Assembly (NCBI GenBank): GCA_028826165.1 | Contig: JAPDFW010000011.1 | Span: 437,001-501,000, forward strand | Length of the DNA stretch: 64,000 bases | Origin: Anaeramoeba ignava | Taxonomy: Eukaryota > Metamonada > Anaeramoebidae | Direction of reading: 5' to 3' | Shown here: positions 1 through 12,109 of the stretch, one piece after another | How the letters are laid out: the number at the start of each line of letters is the position of its first letter | Position numbering within the stretch: position 1 is the first letter of the stretch | The notes under the pieces: generated by a model | Told to the model about the DNA's origin: nothing | The model's input: the letters and a program-made list of their open reading frames with translations, nothing else | Databases searched by the model: none | Position numbers and translations under genes: made by a program

Positions 1-316
1 TATAAAATTATTTATAAAATTAATAAAATTATTTATAAAATTATTTATATATTTTAAAATTAAATATAAAAATTTATAAAATTTATAAAATTATTTATTA
101 AAATTAAATATAAAAATTTTAAAATTAAATAAAAATTATTTTTATTAAATTATTTATAAAATTATTTATAAAATTATTTATAAAATTAAATATAAAATTA
201 TTTATTAAATTATTTATAAAATTATTTATAAAATTATTTATAAAATTATTTATTAAATTATTTATTAAATTATTTATAAAATTATTTATAAAATTATTTA
301 TAAAATTATTTATAAA
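1..316. repeat. AT-only tandem repeat, left edge
   Basis: Degenerate tandem repeat of units such as ATTATTTATAAA, with almost no G or C. It reads open on the minus strand (Ile-Asn-Asn-Phe) only because the repeat lacks stops. It probably lies in an intron of the minus-strand exon that ends at 320. Confidence 0.85.
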
Positions 317-319
317 TAC

Positions 320-420
320 ATTAATTGGTTCATAAGAATTTCCTACTTCATTCCAATCAACTGTATTATTTATCTTTGATGTTGTTTGTTTTGTTTTTTT
401 TTTAATGATTTTAGTTTGTT
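320..420 (-). CDS. Single exon of an unidentified minus-strand gene (partial)
   Basis: On the minus strand an acceptor-like TTTTTAG (421-427) precedes an open segment, and a donor GTATTT follows at 319. The open frame (two bases, then codons from 418) starts Gln-Thr-Lys-Ile-Ile and ends with VDWNEVGNSYEPIN. This has normal coding composition and codon use, unlike the repeats around it. I do not recognise the family. No in-frame ATG lies nearby, so this would be an internal or second exon, and its continuation is outside the window to the left. It could be a chance open stretch, but mixed residues inside an AT-only desert argue for a real exon. Confidence 0.35.
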
Positions 421-780
421 CTAAAAATAGAAAAATATTTTGTTTTTGTTTTTAATTAAAAATAAAAAGAAAAAGATTTTTGTGTTATTTTTTAAAAAGT
501 TTTTAAATTAGAAAAATGAAAAATGAAAAATAAAAATAAAAATTTTTCTTTTTTTTGAATTAAAAATTTTTGGTTTCATTTTTATTTTTATTTTTCATTT
601 TTAGAAAAAACAAAAAAGCAAAAATTTTGTTGATTATTTTAAATTAGAAAAATGAAAAATGAAAAAAAAAATAAAATAAGCAAAAATTTTTCTTTTGTTT
701 TTAATAAAAAAAATTTCAACCTTTTTCATTTTTCATTTTTCATTTTTCATTTTTAAAAAAAACAAAAATTATATATAAAA
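421..780. promoter_or_regulatory. Divergent T-rich/A-rich upstream region
   Basis: This gene-free stretch separates the minus-strand exon from aspartate aminotransferase copy 1. It holds two related blocks of A-rich (GAAAAATGAAAAATG) and T-rich (TTTTTCATTTTTCATTTTT) sequence on opposite strands. The T-rich block ending near 755, followed by TATATAAAA just before the ATG at 781, matches the leader in front of most genes here. It is probably a bidirectional promoter region. No other gene is visible. Confidence 0.5.
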
Positions 781-820
781 ATGTTATCATTAATTATAAA
801 ATTTCAGATAAAGTTAAAAT

Positions 821-1738
821 AAAAATCTCATAAAAATTAAATATAAAAAATAAAATTATTTATAAAATTAATCTTAAAATATAAAATTAAACCATAAAAT
901 TAATTTTAAAATTATTTATAAAAAATTTTAAAATTAAATATAAAATTAAATATAAAATTAAATTAGTAAAATTAAAAACAAATATAAAAATTTTATAAAA
1001 ATAAAAATAAATATTTTATTTATAAAATTAAATATAAAATTAAATATAAAATATTTTATAAAATTATTTATAAAAAATTATTTATAAAATTATTTATAAA
1101 ATTAAATATAAAATTATTTATAAAATTATTTTTATTAAAAATAATTATAAAATCAAATAAAACAAAATTTATAAATTATTTATAAAAAATATAAAATATA
1201 TAAAATTATTTATAAAATTTAAATATAAAATTAAATATAAAATTAAATATAAAATTAAATATAAAATTATATAAAAAAATTATTAAATATAAAATTATTT
1301 ATAAAATTATTTATAAAAAAATTATTTATAAAATTAATTATAAAATTATTTATAAAATTAAAAATATAAAATTATTTATAAAAATTATTTATTAAATATA
1401 AAATTATTTATAAAATTATTTATTAAATTATTTATAAAATTATTTATTAAATTATTTATAAAATTATTTATAAAATTATTTATTAAAATTAATTATAAAA
1501 ATTTATAAAATTAATTTATAAAATTATTAATTTATAAAATTATTTATAAAATTATTTATAAAATTATTTATAAAATTAATTATAAAATTATTTATAAAAT
1601 TAATTATAAAATTAATTATAAAATTAAATATAAAATTATTTATAATATTATTTATTAAATTATTTATAAAATTATATATAAAATTATTAATAAAATTATT
1701 TATAAAATTAATTATAAAATTAAAAATATTTGATTTAG
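821..1738. repeat. ATTTATAAA repeat in intron 1 of AAT copy 1
   Basis: Degenerate tandem array of ATTATTTATAAA and AATATAAA units that fills the region between the first-exon remnant and exon 2, ending at the acceptor TTTAG (1738). The corresponding intron of copy 2 is made of the same unit. Confidence 0.85.
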
Positions 1739-2270
1739 ATTTTTCATATGAAAGCACTTTATGAAGCTTGTGAAGATAAAAATAAAGCTGATTTATCAAT
1801 TGGAGAATATAAAGATGGAGAAGGAAAATCAATGGTTTTAAATGTTGTAAGAGAAGTTGAAACTGATATTTCTGAAAGAGATGATTTAACCAAAGATTAT
1901 TTACCAATTGCTGGTGATAGAGAATTTTGTCATTATGCTGAAAAATTAGTTTTTGGATCAAAATGTAAAGCACTTAATGAAAATCGAATTTGCAGTGTTC
2001 AATCTATTGGAGGAACTGGTGGTGTTCGTTTAGCTGCTGAATTAATTAAGAAATGTGCTCCAAAAAAAATTATTTATATTCCAGATCCAACTTGGGGTAA
2101 TTTATTAATATTATTTTAATTCTTTTTATTCTTTTTATTCTTTTTATTTATTTATTTTTATTTAATTAGTTAATCATAAATCAATATTTACTCGATGTTC
2201 TCTTGAAATTCGTGAATATGGATATTTTAAAAATGGATTTGATTTTTTACATTTAATTAAAGATTTAAAA

Positions 2271-2756
2271 GTAAAAACTAAATTAAAATCAAATTAAATT
2301 AAATTAAATTAAATTAAATCAAATTAAAATTAAATTAAATCAAATTAAATCGAATTAAATTAAATTAAATTAAATTAAATTAAATATTAAATCAAATTAA
2401 ATTCAATTAAATCAAAAACTAAATTAAATCAAATCAAATCAAATCAAATCAAAATTAAATTAAATCAAATTAAATTAAATTAAATCAAATTAAATTAAAT
2501 CAAATTAAATTAAATCAAATTAAATTAAATTCAAATTAAATTCAAATTAAATATTAAATCAAATTAAATTAAATCAAATTAAATTAAATTAAACCAAATC
2601 AAATTTAAATTAAATTAAATTAAATCGAATTAAATCAAATTAAACTAAATCAAATTAAATCAAATTCAATCAAATCAAATTAAATAAAATCAAATTAAAT
2701 CAAATCAAATTAAATCAAATTAAATTAAATCAAATTAAATTAAAATCAAATTCAAG
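2271..2756. repeat. TTAAATCAAA repeat in intron 3 of AAT copy 1
   Basis: Array of AAATT/AAATC pentamers between donor GTAAAA (2271) and acceptor TTCAAG (2756). Copy 2 has the same unit in the same intron but a longer array. Confidence 0.9.
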
Positions 2757-3178
2757 GCAGCAGAAGAAGGATCATTTATTCTATTACATGCATGTGCACA
2801 TAATCCAACAGGAACTGATCCAATGCCTGATGAATGGAAACAAATTTTTGATATACTTCAAGAAAAAAATATAACACCAGTTTTTGATAGTGCATATCTT
2901 GGATTTGCAACAGGAAATTATCAAAAAGATGCACTTGCAATTAGAGAAGCAGTTTCAAGAGGAATACCATGTCTTGTTGCTCAATCATTTTCAAAAAATC
3001 TTGGATTATATTCTGATAGAGTTGGATGTCTTAGTGTTGTTTGTGATTCTGAAAAAGAAGCAGAAAATGTTTTTTCACAATTAAAAGCTATTATTCGACC
3101 AATGTATTCAAATCCACCAACTCATGGATCTTTAATTGCTGGAACAATTTTTGCTAATCCATTTCTTATTAGAAAATG

Positions 3179-3820
3179 GTATTAATTTTAATTTTTATCC
3201 GATTTTAATTTTAATTTTAATTTTAATTTTAATTTTAATTTTAATTTTAATTTTAATTTTAATTTTAATTTTAATTTTAATTTTAATTTTAATTTTAATT
3301 TTAATTTTAATTTTAATTTTAATTTTTAATTTTAATTTTAATTTTAAATTTAATTTTAATTTTAATTTTAATTTTAATTTAATTTTAATTTAATTTTAAT
3401 TTTAATTTTAATTTTTAATTTTAATTTTAATTTTAATTTTAATTTTAATTTTAATTTTAATTTTAATTTTAATTTTAATTTAAATTTTAATTTTAATTTT
3501 AATTTTAATTTTTAATTTTAATTTTAATTTTAATTTTTAATTTTAATTTTAATTTTTAATTTTAATTTTTAATTTTAATTTTAATTTTAATTTTAATTTT
3601 AATTTTAATTTTTCTAAAAGAATTTAATTTTAAATTTAAATTTTTAATTTTAATTTTTAATTTTAATTTTAATTTTAATTTTAATTTTAATTTTAATTTT
3701 AATTTTAATTTTAATTTTAATTTTAATTTTAATTTTAATTTTAATTTTAATTTTAATTTTAATTTTAATTTTAATTTTGATTTTGATTTTAAATTTAATT
3801 TTAATTTTTAATTTAAAAAG
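3179..3820. repeat. TTTTAA hexamer array in intron 4 of AAT copy 1
   Basis: Nearly perfect (TTTTAA)n between donor GTATTA and acceptor AAAAAG. It gives a long meaningless Leu-Ile open frame. The copy 2 equivalent uses the same unit but is shorter (about 250 nt). Confidence 0.92.
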
Positions 3821-4097
3821 GAAATCTGAAATGAAAGGAATGTCTAAAAGAATAAAGGATATGAGACAATTATTATATCGAGAATTACATCGTAAAAAAA
3901 CAAAAAGATCATGGGATCAAGTAATTCAACAAATTGGAATGTTTTCATATTTAGATCTTGAAAAAGAACATATTGAAAAATTAAGAAATGAATATCATAT
4001 TTTTATGAGTCCTTCTGGAAGAGCTTCAATTTCTGGAGTTAATTACGGTAATATTAATTATATTGTTAAATCAATTCATACAGTCCTTCGAAGATGA

Positions 4098-4497
4098 ACA
4101 TTTTATTGCTAATCGATAATTCTTTTTTGGAATTTGATTTTGATTTCTTTTTGGATTTTGAATTGAATTTTTTTTTTGATTTTCAATTCATTTTTTGATT
4201 CATTTTTTGGAAAATCCAAAAATTTTGGAATCAAATTTTTTTTTTGTTCTCTTTTTTTTTTTCCATTTTTTCTTTTTTGATTTTGAATTTGATTTTGAAT
4301 TTGATTCAATTTTGATTTTCAAATTTGATTGATTTTTGATTTTTGATTTTAAAAGAAAAAAAGAAAAAAAAGAAAGGAATTGAATTAAAAAAAAAGAGAA
4401 AATGAAAAACAAAACAAAAAACAAAAAACAAAAACAAATTTTTTTAATTAAAAAATTTTCTTTTTCATTCTTCTTTTTCATTTTTTTTTTTCCGGAA
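4098..4497. promoter_or_regulatory. Spacer and T-rich leader of AAT copy 2
   Basis: This gene-free 400 nt between the tandem copies contains A-rich and T-rich low-complexity sequence and no convincing ORF. The last ~50 nt (TTTTTCATTC...TTTTTCATTTTTTTTTT) form the typical T-rich leader directly before the ATG at 4498. Confidence 0.5.
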
Positions 4498-7400
4498 ATG
4501 TTATCATTAATTACAAAATCAGATATAGTGAATAAGCAAATAATGAATACATTAATAAATACAATTAAACAAGATCTTAGATCCAAAACTGAACAAATAA
4601 AAAGTAATTTTCAACCTTTTGCAAAAATTCAACCACTTCCTCCAGATAAAGTAAATTAATAAAAACAAACAAATCAAAATTACAAAACAAAAAATGAACA
4701 AAAAAATAAAAGAGTGAATTAAAAAAGAAAAAAGATATAATTGCCCCCGCAATAAAAAAATGGAAAATAATAAAAAAAAATTTTTTTTTCAAATTAAATT
4801 AAATTGAATTAAAATTTAAATTGAATTAAAATTTAAATTGAATTGAATTTAAATTGAATTGGGTTAGTTAATTAGTTTTATTTCTCTTCTTCTTTATTAA
4901 ACGAAAAAAATGTCAATTCAAATTTTTGTTGTTTTGTTGCTGTTTGTTTTTGAATTAAAAATCTAATTCAAAAATATAAAGCAAAAGTGAATCAATTTTT
5001 GGATTATTTTTTTTGTTCATCTTCTTTCAATTAAATTATTTATAAAATCAAATATAAAATTAATTATAAAATTAAATATAAAATTAATTATAAAATTAAT
5101 TATAAAATTATTTATAAAATTAAATATAAAATTATTTATAAAATTATTTATAAAATTATTTATAAAATCAAATATAAAATTAATTATAAAATTAATTATA
5201 AAATTAATTATAAAATTATTTATAAAATTATTTATAAAATTATTTATAAAATTATTTATAAAATTATTTATAAAATTATTTATAAAATTATTTATAAAAT
5301 TATTTATAAAATTATTTATAAAATTATTTATAAAATTATTTATAAAATTATTTATAAAATTATTTATAAAATTATTTCTAAAATTAAATATAAAATTATT
5401 TATAAAATTATTTATAAAATTATTTATAAAATTATTTATAAAATTATTTATAAAATTATTTATAAAATTATTTATAAAATTATTTATAAAATTATTTATA
5501 AAATTATTTATAAAATTATTTATAAAATTATTTATTAAATTATTTATAAAATTATATAAAATTATTTATAAAATTATTTATAAAATTAATTATAAAATTA
5601 AAAATATTTGATTTAGATTTTTCATATGAAAGCACTTTATGAAGCTTGTGAAGATAAAAATAAAGCTGATTTATCAATTGGAGAATATAAAGATGGAGAA
5701 GGAAAATCAATGGTTTTAAAAGTTGTAAGAGAAGTTGAAATTGATATTTCTGAAAGAGATGATTTAACCAAGGATTATTTACCAATTGCTGGTGATAGAA
5801 AATTTTGTCATTATGCTGAAAAATTAGTTTTTGGATCAAAATGTAAAGCACTTAATGAAAATCGAATTTGCAGTGTTCAATCTATTGGAGGAACTGGTGG
5901 TGTTCGTTTAGCTGCTGAATTAATTAAGAAATGTGCTCCAAAAAAAATTATTTATATTCCAGATCCAACTTGGAGTAATTTATTAATATTATTTTAATTC
6001 TTTTTATTTATTTATATTTATTTTTTATTTAATTAGTTAATCATAAATCAATATTTACTCGATGTTCTCTTGAAATTCGTGAATATGGATATTTTAAAAA
6101 TGGATTTGATTTTTTACATTTAATTAAAGATTTAAAAGTAAAAACTAAATTCAAATCAAATTAAATCAAATTAAATGAAATCAAATCAAATTAAATTAAA
6201 CCAAATTAAATTAAATTAAATCAAATTAAATTAAATCAAATTCAATCAAAATTAAATTAAATTAAATCAAAATTAAATTAAATCAAAAAATTTAAACTTT
6301 TTCAAAAATCAAAATTAAATTCAAAAAAATTAAACCTTTTGCAAAATTTTAAACCTTTTTAAATTAAAAAATTAAATTAAATTAAATCAAATCAAATAAC
6401 AGGTTGAATTTTTGAAAATCAAATTAAATCAAATTAAATCAAAATTAAATTAAATTAAATTAATTCAAATCAAAAAATTAAATTAAATTCTAAATTATTG
6501 AATTAAATCAAATTAAAAATGAAGGCTTTTAAATTTAAATTAAATTAAATCAGAAAATTAAATCAAATTAAATCAAATTAAATCAAATTAAATCAAATTA
6601 AATCAAATTAAATGTTAAATTAAATTAAATTAAATCAAATTAAATTCAAATTAAATTAAATTAAATCAAATCAAATTAAATGAAAATTAAATCAAAAACT
6701 AAATCAAATCAAAATTAAATCAAAATTAAATCAAATTAAATCAAATTAAATCAAATTTAAATTAAATTTTTGAAATTGTAAAAGGTTTAAATATTTTTGC
6801 AAAATTAAATTTAAATTAAATTGAAAAAATTAAATTAAATTAAATTAAATTAAATTAAATTAAATTAAATTAAAACTAAATTAAATTAAATTAAATCAAA
6901 TTAAATTAAATTAAATTAAATTAAATTAAATTAAATTAAATCAAATTAAATTAAATTAAATTAAATTAAATTAAATCAAATTAAATTAAATTAAATTAAA
7001 TTAAATTAAATATTAAATCAAATTAAATCAAATCAAATTAAATTAAATCAAATAAAATCAAATCAAATTAAATCAAAAACTAAATTAAATCAAATCAAAT
7101 CAAATCAAAATTAAATTAAATTAAATTAAAATCAAATTCAAGGCAGCAGAAGAAGGATCATTTATTCTATTACATGCATGTGCACATAATCCAACAGGAA
7201 CTGATCCAATGCCTGATGAATGGAAACAAATTTTTGATATACTTAAAGAAAAAAACATAACACCAGTTTTTGATAGTGCATATCTTGGATTTGCAACAGG
7301 AAATTATCAAAAAGATGCACTTGCAATTAGAGAAGCAGTTTCAAGAGGAATACCATGTCTTGTTGCTCAATCATTTTCAAAAAATCTTGGATTATATTCT

Positions 7401-8112
7401 GATAGAGTTGGATGTCTTAGTGTTGTTTGTGATTCTGAAAAAGAAGCAGAAAATGTTTTTTCACAATTAAAAGCTATTATTCGACCAATGTATTCAAATC
7501 CACCAACTCATGGATCTTTAATTGCTGGAACAATTTTTTCCAATACATTTCTTATTAGAAAATGGTATTAAATTTAATTTTTATCCGATTTTTAATTTTA
7601 ATTTTAATTTTTATCCGATTTTGATTTTAATTTTAATTTTAATTTTAATTTTAATTTTAATTTTAATTTTATTTTTAATTTTAATTTTAATTTTAATTTT
7701 AATTTTAATTATTAATTTTAATATTGATTTTAATTTAAATTTAATTTTGATTTTAATTTTGATTTTAATTTTAATTTTAATTTTAATTTTAATTTTAATT
7801 TTAAATTTAAAAAGGAAATCTGAAATGAAAGAAATGTCTAAAAGAATAAAGGATATGAGACAATTATTATATCGAGAATTACATCGTAAAAAAACAAAAA
7901 GATCATGGGATCAAGTAATTCAACAAATTGGAATGTTTTCATATTTAGATCTTGAAAAAGAACATATTGAAAAATTAAGAAATGAATATCATATTTTTAT
8001 GAGTCCTTCTGGAAGAGCTTCAATTTCTGGAGTTAATTACGGTAATATTAATTATATTGTTAAATCAATTCATCAAGTCCTTGAAAATGAACATTTTATT
8101 GCTAATCGATAA
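4498..8112 (+). CDS. Aspartate aminotransferase (PLP fold type I), intact copy 2
   Basis: Transfers the amino group between aspartate and 2-oxoglutarate. Exons at 4498-4650, 5617-5974, 6037-6137, 7143-7564 and 7815-8112 join in frame to 443 residues, a usual family length. Recognisable family segments in order: LPPDK-IFHMKALYEA at the start; PIAGDRKFCHYAEKL; GTGGVRLAAE; PDPTW; the HACAHNPTG motif; VFDSAYLGFA; QSFSKNLGLYSDRVG with the Schiff-base Lys near residue 284; IRPMYSNPPTHG; and SPSGRASISGVN. The first ~45 residues precede the conserved domain and are Lys/Gln-rich. They could be an organelle-targeting extension, but I cannot show this. It differs from copy 1 by only a handful of residues although the introns differ greatly in length, so the duplication is young. 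This copy is the likely functional one. Confidence 0.9.
4660..5616. repeat. ATTTATAAA repeat in intron 1 of AAT copy 2
   Basis: The second half (5035-5600) is a very regular ATTTATAAAATT 12-mer array. The first 350 nt of the intron (4660-5030) are non-repetitive AT-rich sequence. Confidence 0.88.
6138..7142. repeat. TTAAATCAAA repeat in intron 3 of AAT copy 2
   Basis: Pentamer array of AAATT/AAATC, about twice as long as the copy 1 equivalent, with less regular interruptions around 6290-6520 and 6770-6830. Confidence 0.9.
7565..7814. repeat. TTTTAA array in intron 4 of AAT copy 2
   Basis: Short TTTTAA/TTTTGA hexamer array between donor GTATTA and acceptor AAAAG. Confidence 0.9.
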
Positions 8113-8289
8113 TTCTTTTTTGAACTGAATTGAATTGAATTCTTTATCTTTTTGATTTTCAAATTGAATTTGAATTTGAATTTGAATTTGAATTTGAATT
8201 TGATTTCATTATTTTTTGATTTCAAATTCAATTCATTATCTTTTTTGATTTTTTGGATTTTTGGATTAAAAAAAAAAGAGAGAAAAAAA

Positions 8290-8353
8290 TTTTTTTTTCA
8301 TTTTTTTCATTTTCATTTTTTTTTTCAATTTTTTTTAAATGTTTTAATAGATA
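8290..8353 (+). promoter_or_regulatory. T-rich leader of thioredoxin reductase
   Basis: TTTTTTTTCATTTTTTTCATTTTCATTTTTTTTTTC lies 20-60 nt before the ATG at 8354. This is the same arrangement as at most genes of the window. Confidence 0.5.
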
Positions 8354-11300
8354 ATGTTACAACCTTTTTCTAACATAATTAAATCACAAAAATTTTTACA
8401 AAATATATCTTTATCAATTTTTATAAAACCAAAAAAACATTTTTCAATTAAAATTGAAAAAAAAAATGAAAAAGAAAATCCAAAAAAATTGAAAGAATTT
8501 GATTTAGTTGTAATTGGAGGAGGATCTGGAGGATTAGCAGCATCACAAGAGGCAGCTAAATTTGGAGCCAAAGTAGCATTACTTGATTTTGTTGAGACTA
8601 CACCACATGGATCAAATTGGGGAATTGGAGGAACTTGTGTAAATGTTGGATGCATTCCAAAAAAATTATTTCATTTTTCATCCCAAATTAAAGAACTTAT
8701 GGATTTTTCTGAAAGTTATGGCTGGAATTTTGATAAATCAAGTTTAAAAATGGATTGGAAAACTTTGGTTGGAAATGTTCAAGATCATATTCATTCTTTA
8801 AATTGGGGTTATAAAACAAAATTAAGAGATAAGAATATAAGTTATTTTAATGCTTTAGGAAAATTTAAAACAAATCATATTATTGAATTAAATAAAAGAA
8901 ATTATGAAAAAGAAGAAATTTATGGAGATAAAATTATAATTGCTACTGGTGGTAAATGAATATTTAATTTAATATTTAATTTAATATTTATATTAATATT
9001 TAATTTAATATTTATTTTAATATTTAATTTAATATTTATTCTAATATTTAATTTAATATTTATTATAATATTTATTCTAATATTTAATATAATATTTATT
9101 TTAATATTTATTATAATATTTATTCTAATATTTATTCTAATATTTAAATTAATATTTATTCTAATATTTATTCTAATATTTTTAATTTAATATTTAATAT
9201 AATTTATTTAATATTTGAAAAATTTAATATAATATTTAATTTTAATAATATTATATAATATTTATTTCAATATTTATTCTAATATTTATTTTAATTTTTA
9301 AAGTCATTTATTATAATTTTATTTTATTGGTTTAATATTTATTTTAATATTTATTTTAAATTTGATTTTAATAAATTATAATATTTATTTCAAAAATTTG
9401 GAGAAATATTTAATCAATAATATTTATAAAATATTTATTTTAATAAAAATATTGAAAATTTAAAAAGAATTTTATTTAATATTTTATTTTAATATTTAAT
9501 TAAAACATTTAAAAATTGGAAATTTTTTTAAATTTAATTTATTTATTTTAATATTTATTTTAATATTTATTTTTAGAATATTTATTTTATTTAGAGAAAT
9601 TTATTTTAATATTTATTTTAATATTTAATAAAAAGGGAAAATCATTTATTTGAAATTTGAATTTAATTTTAATATTTCAAAAACATTTTGCTATTTAATA
9701 TTTAATAGAATACAGATTTAATTTAATTAATTTAATTTTATTTAATAATTTAATATTTAATATAATATTTATTTTAATATTTATTTTAAAATTTAAAATG
9801 GATTATAATATTTATTTATTCCAACAACGGTTTAATATTTATTTTAATATTGAATTTGGATTTAATTTAATATTTTTTTGAATTTAATTTAATCAAAATT
9901 TTAAACAAGAAAATATTTATTTTAATATTTATTTTAATATTTAATATAATATTTATTTTTAATATTTATTTTAATATTTAATTTAAGTAATTTAATATTT
10001 AATATAATATTTATTTTAATATTTATTTTAATATTTAAAATATTTAAAATAATATTTATTTCAATATTTATTTTAATATTTAATATAATATTTATTTTAT
10101 TATTTATTATTTATTTAATTTTTTATTTTAATTTAAATTGGATTTAATAAAAATAAATTTATTTAATTGTTGGTATTTTCATTTTTAATATTTAATATAA
10201 TATTTTTGTTTTTTAATATTTTTTAAATATTTACAAAAATATTTTCTTATAAATTTATTTTTAAAATATTTATTTTTAATATTTTATTTTTAATATTTAA
10301 TTTTAATATTTATTATAATATTTATTTTAATATTTAATTTAATATTTATTATAATTTTTTATTTATATTATTTTAATATTAATAAATTTAAATTTAATAT
10401 TTAATTTTTAATTTTAAATCAATTTTTTATTTTTATTTTATTTTAATATTTAATTTTTAATTTAATATTTATTTTAATATTTATTTTAAAATATTTTAAA
10501 TCATTTTTAAATCAATTTTTAAATATTTATTTTAAATAATATTTTTTAAATCAATTTTAAAATCAATTTTAAATCAATTTTTAATATTTAATTTAATATT
10601 TTATTTTAAATTTTAATTTAATATTTATTTAAAATTTTATTTTAATATTTCATTTTAATATTCAATTTTAAAATTAATTTTAATATTTTTAATTTTATTT
10701 TAATATTTATTTTATTATTTTTTATATAATATTTTTTTAATATTTAATTTTAATATTTATTTTAATATTTTATTTTTTATTTATTTTAATATTTATTTTT
10801 AAATATTTATATCAATTTTTAATATTTAAATTTTTATTTTTATTTATATTTTATTTTAATATTTAATTTAATATTTAATATAATATTTAATATAATATTT
10901 AATATAATATTTATTTTAATATTTAATATAATATTTAATATAATATTTATTTTAATATTTAATTTAATATTTATTATAATATTTATTTTAATATTTATTT
11001 AAATATTTAATTTAATATTTAATTTAATATTTATTATAATATTTATTTTAATATTTATTTAAATATTTAATTTAATATTTAATTTAATATTTATAGGAAA
11101 ACCAAGATACCCTTCAATTTCAGGTTCTAAATTTTGTATTACAAGTGATGATTTATTCTCTTTGAAAAAACCACCAGGAAAAACATTAATAATTGGTGCT
11201 TCATATATTGCACTTGAAACTGCTGGATTTTTAAAGTCATTTGGATATGATACAACTGTTATGGTTCGTTCACAAATACTTCGCAAATTTGATCAACAAA

Positions 11301-12088
11301 TAGCAAATTTAATTCAAAAAAATATGGAGAAAAAGGGAATCAAATTCATGATAAATACAACAGTAAAAAATATTGAAAAACAAAAAGAAAATTATGAAGT
11401 AACATTTTGTGAGCATGATTTAAAACATCAAAAATTGGAAAATTTTGAAACTGTAATTTCAGCAATTGGAAGAGATCCAAGAACATTTGGATTAAATTTA
11501 GAGAAAATTGGAGTTTCAATGAATAAAAAGGGGAAAATCATACATGAAAATGAACAAACAAATATCAAAAACATTTATGCTATTGGAGATGTTTTAGAAA
11601 CAGATTATGAATTAACTCCTGTTGCAATAATGCAAGGAAAATTATTAGCGCAAAGATTGTTTTCCAATTTAAAAACTAAAATGGATTATTCACTTATTCC
11701 AACAACGGTTTTTACTCCACTTGAATATGGATTTGTTGGTCTTTCTGAAGAAGATGCAATCAAAAAATATAAACAAGAAAATATTGAAGTTTATCATTCT
11801 TTTATTACTCCTTTGGAATTCACAGTTCCTCATGTTGGGGAAAATGAGACTTATTTGAAAGTCATTTGCAATAAGTTAGAAAATGAAAAAATTATTGGGA
11901 TTCATTATCTTGGTCCTAATGCTGGTGAAATTATTCAAGGATTTGCTGTTGCAATTAAAATTGGACTTACAAAAAACCAATTAACTTCAAGTGTTGGTAT
12001 TCATCCAACTTGTGCTGAGAATTTCACTACATTGGATATAACAAAACGTTCTGGTGAAAATCCAAAGAAAACTGGTTGCTGAGGTTAA
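8354..12088 (+). CDS. TXNRD: Selenocysteine-containing thioredoxin reductase (high-Mr type)
   Basis: NADPH-dependent FAD enzyme that reduces thioredoxin. Two exons, 8354-8951 and 11097-12088, join in phase to 529 residues. Visible motifs: FAD-binding GGGSGG (55-60); redox disulfide GGTCVNVGCIPKK with Cys95 and Cys100; SLNWGYKTKLRD, typical of animal-type thioredoxin reductase and not of glutathione reductase; NADPH-binding GASYIALE; YAIGDVLE...ELTPVAI; and the catalytic His motif GIHPTCAE. The C-terminus reads TGC TGA GGT TAA. This gives Gly-Cys-Sec-Gly, the exact selenoenzyme tail, if UGA is decoded as Sec. A candidate SECIS lies at 12776-12842. A conventional gene call would stop two residues early. 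The ~48-residue basic N-terminal extension may target an organelle. The intron is 2,145 nt of AATATTTA repeats. Confidence 0.93.
8952..11096. repeat. AATATTTA repeat filling the TXNRD intron
   Basis: 2.1 kb of degenerate TTTAATATTTA units between donor GTAAAT and acceptor TTATAG. It contains no other gene that I can see. Confidence 0.9.
12080..12082 (+). other. In-frame UGA, predicted selenocysteine codon
   Basis: The TGA follows TGC and precedes GGT TAA, reproducing the Gly-Cys-Sec-Gly terminus of selenoprotein thioredoxin reductases. The penultimate position and the SECIS-like hairpin downstream support decoding as Sec. Confidence 0.88.
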
Positions 12089-12109
12089 GCTATCTCTCTG
12101 TTAATTAAG

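Larger units (their letters stand above)
781..4097 (+). pseudogene. Aspartate aminotransferase copy 1, decayed tandem duplicate
   Basis: This is the left member of a tandem pair. Exons 2-5 lie at 1739-2096, 2170-2270, 2757-3178 and 3821-4097. They have the same boundaries and nearly the same protein as copy 2, including the PLP-lysine motif SFSKNLGLYSDRVG. Two lesions are visible. First, the copy-2 first exon (153 nt) is reduced here to about 32 nt (781-812): its start (ATGTTATCATTAATTA) and its end (CAGATAAA) are joined by an internal deletion, and the donor changed from GTAAAT to GTTAAA. Joined to exon 2 this is out of frame. Second, an extra base near 4083 shifts the last codons, so the protein would end SIHTVLRR and not SIHQVLENEHFIANR. 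Coding exons otherwise remain open, so the loss is recent. Translation from the internal Met at 1748, or an unseen alternative first exon, cannot be excluded. Confidence 0.7.

Noticed and set aside
3136-3393. Open frame of alternating Leu-Ile/Asn-Phe
   Set aside because: It reads through the TTTTAA intron array of AAT copy 1; stop-free only because of the repeat.
8354-12082. Glutathione reductase
   Set aside because: The SLNWGYKTKLRD segment, overall motifs and the Gly-Cys-UGA-Gly tail identify thioredoxin reductase.
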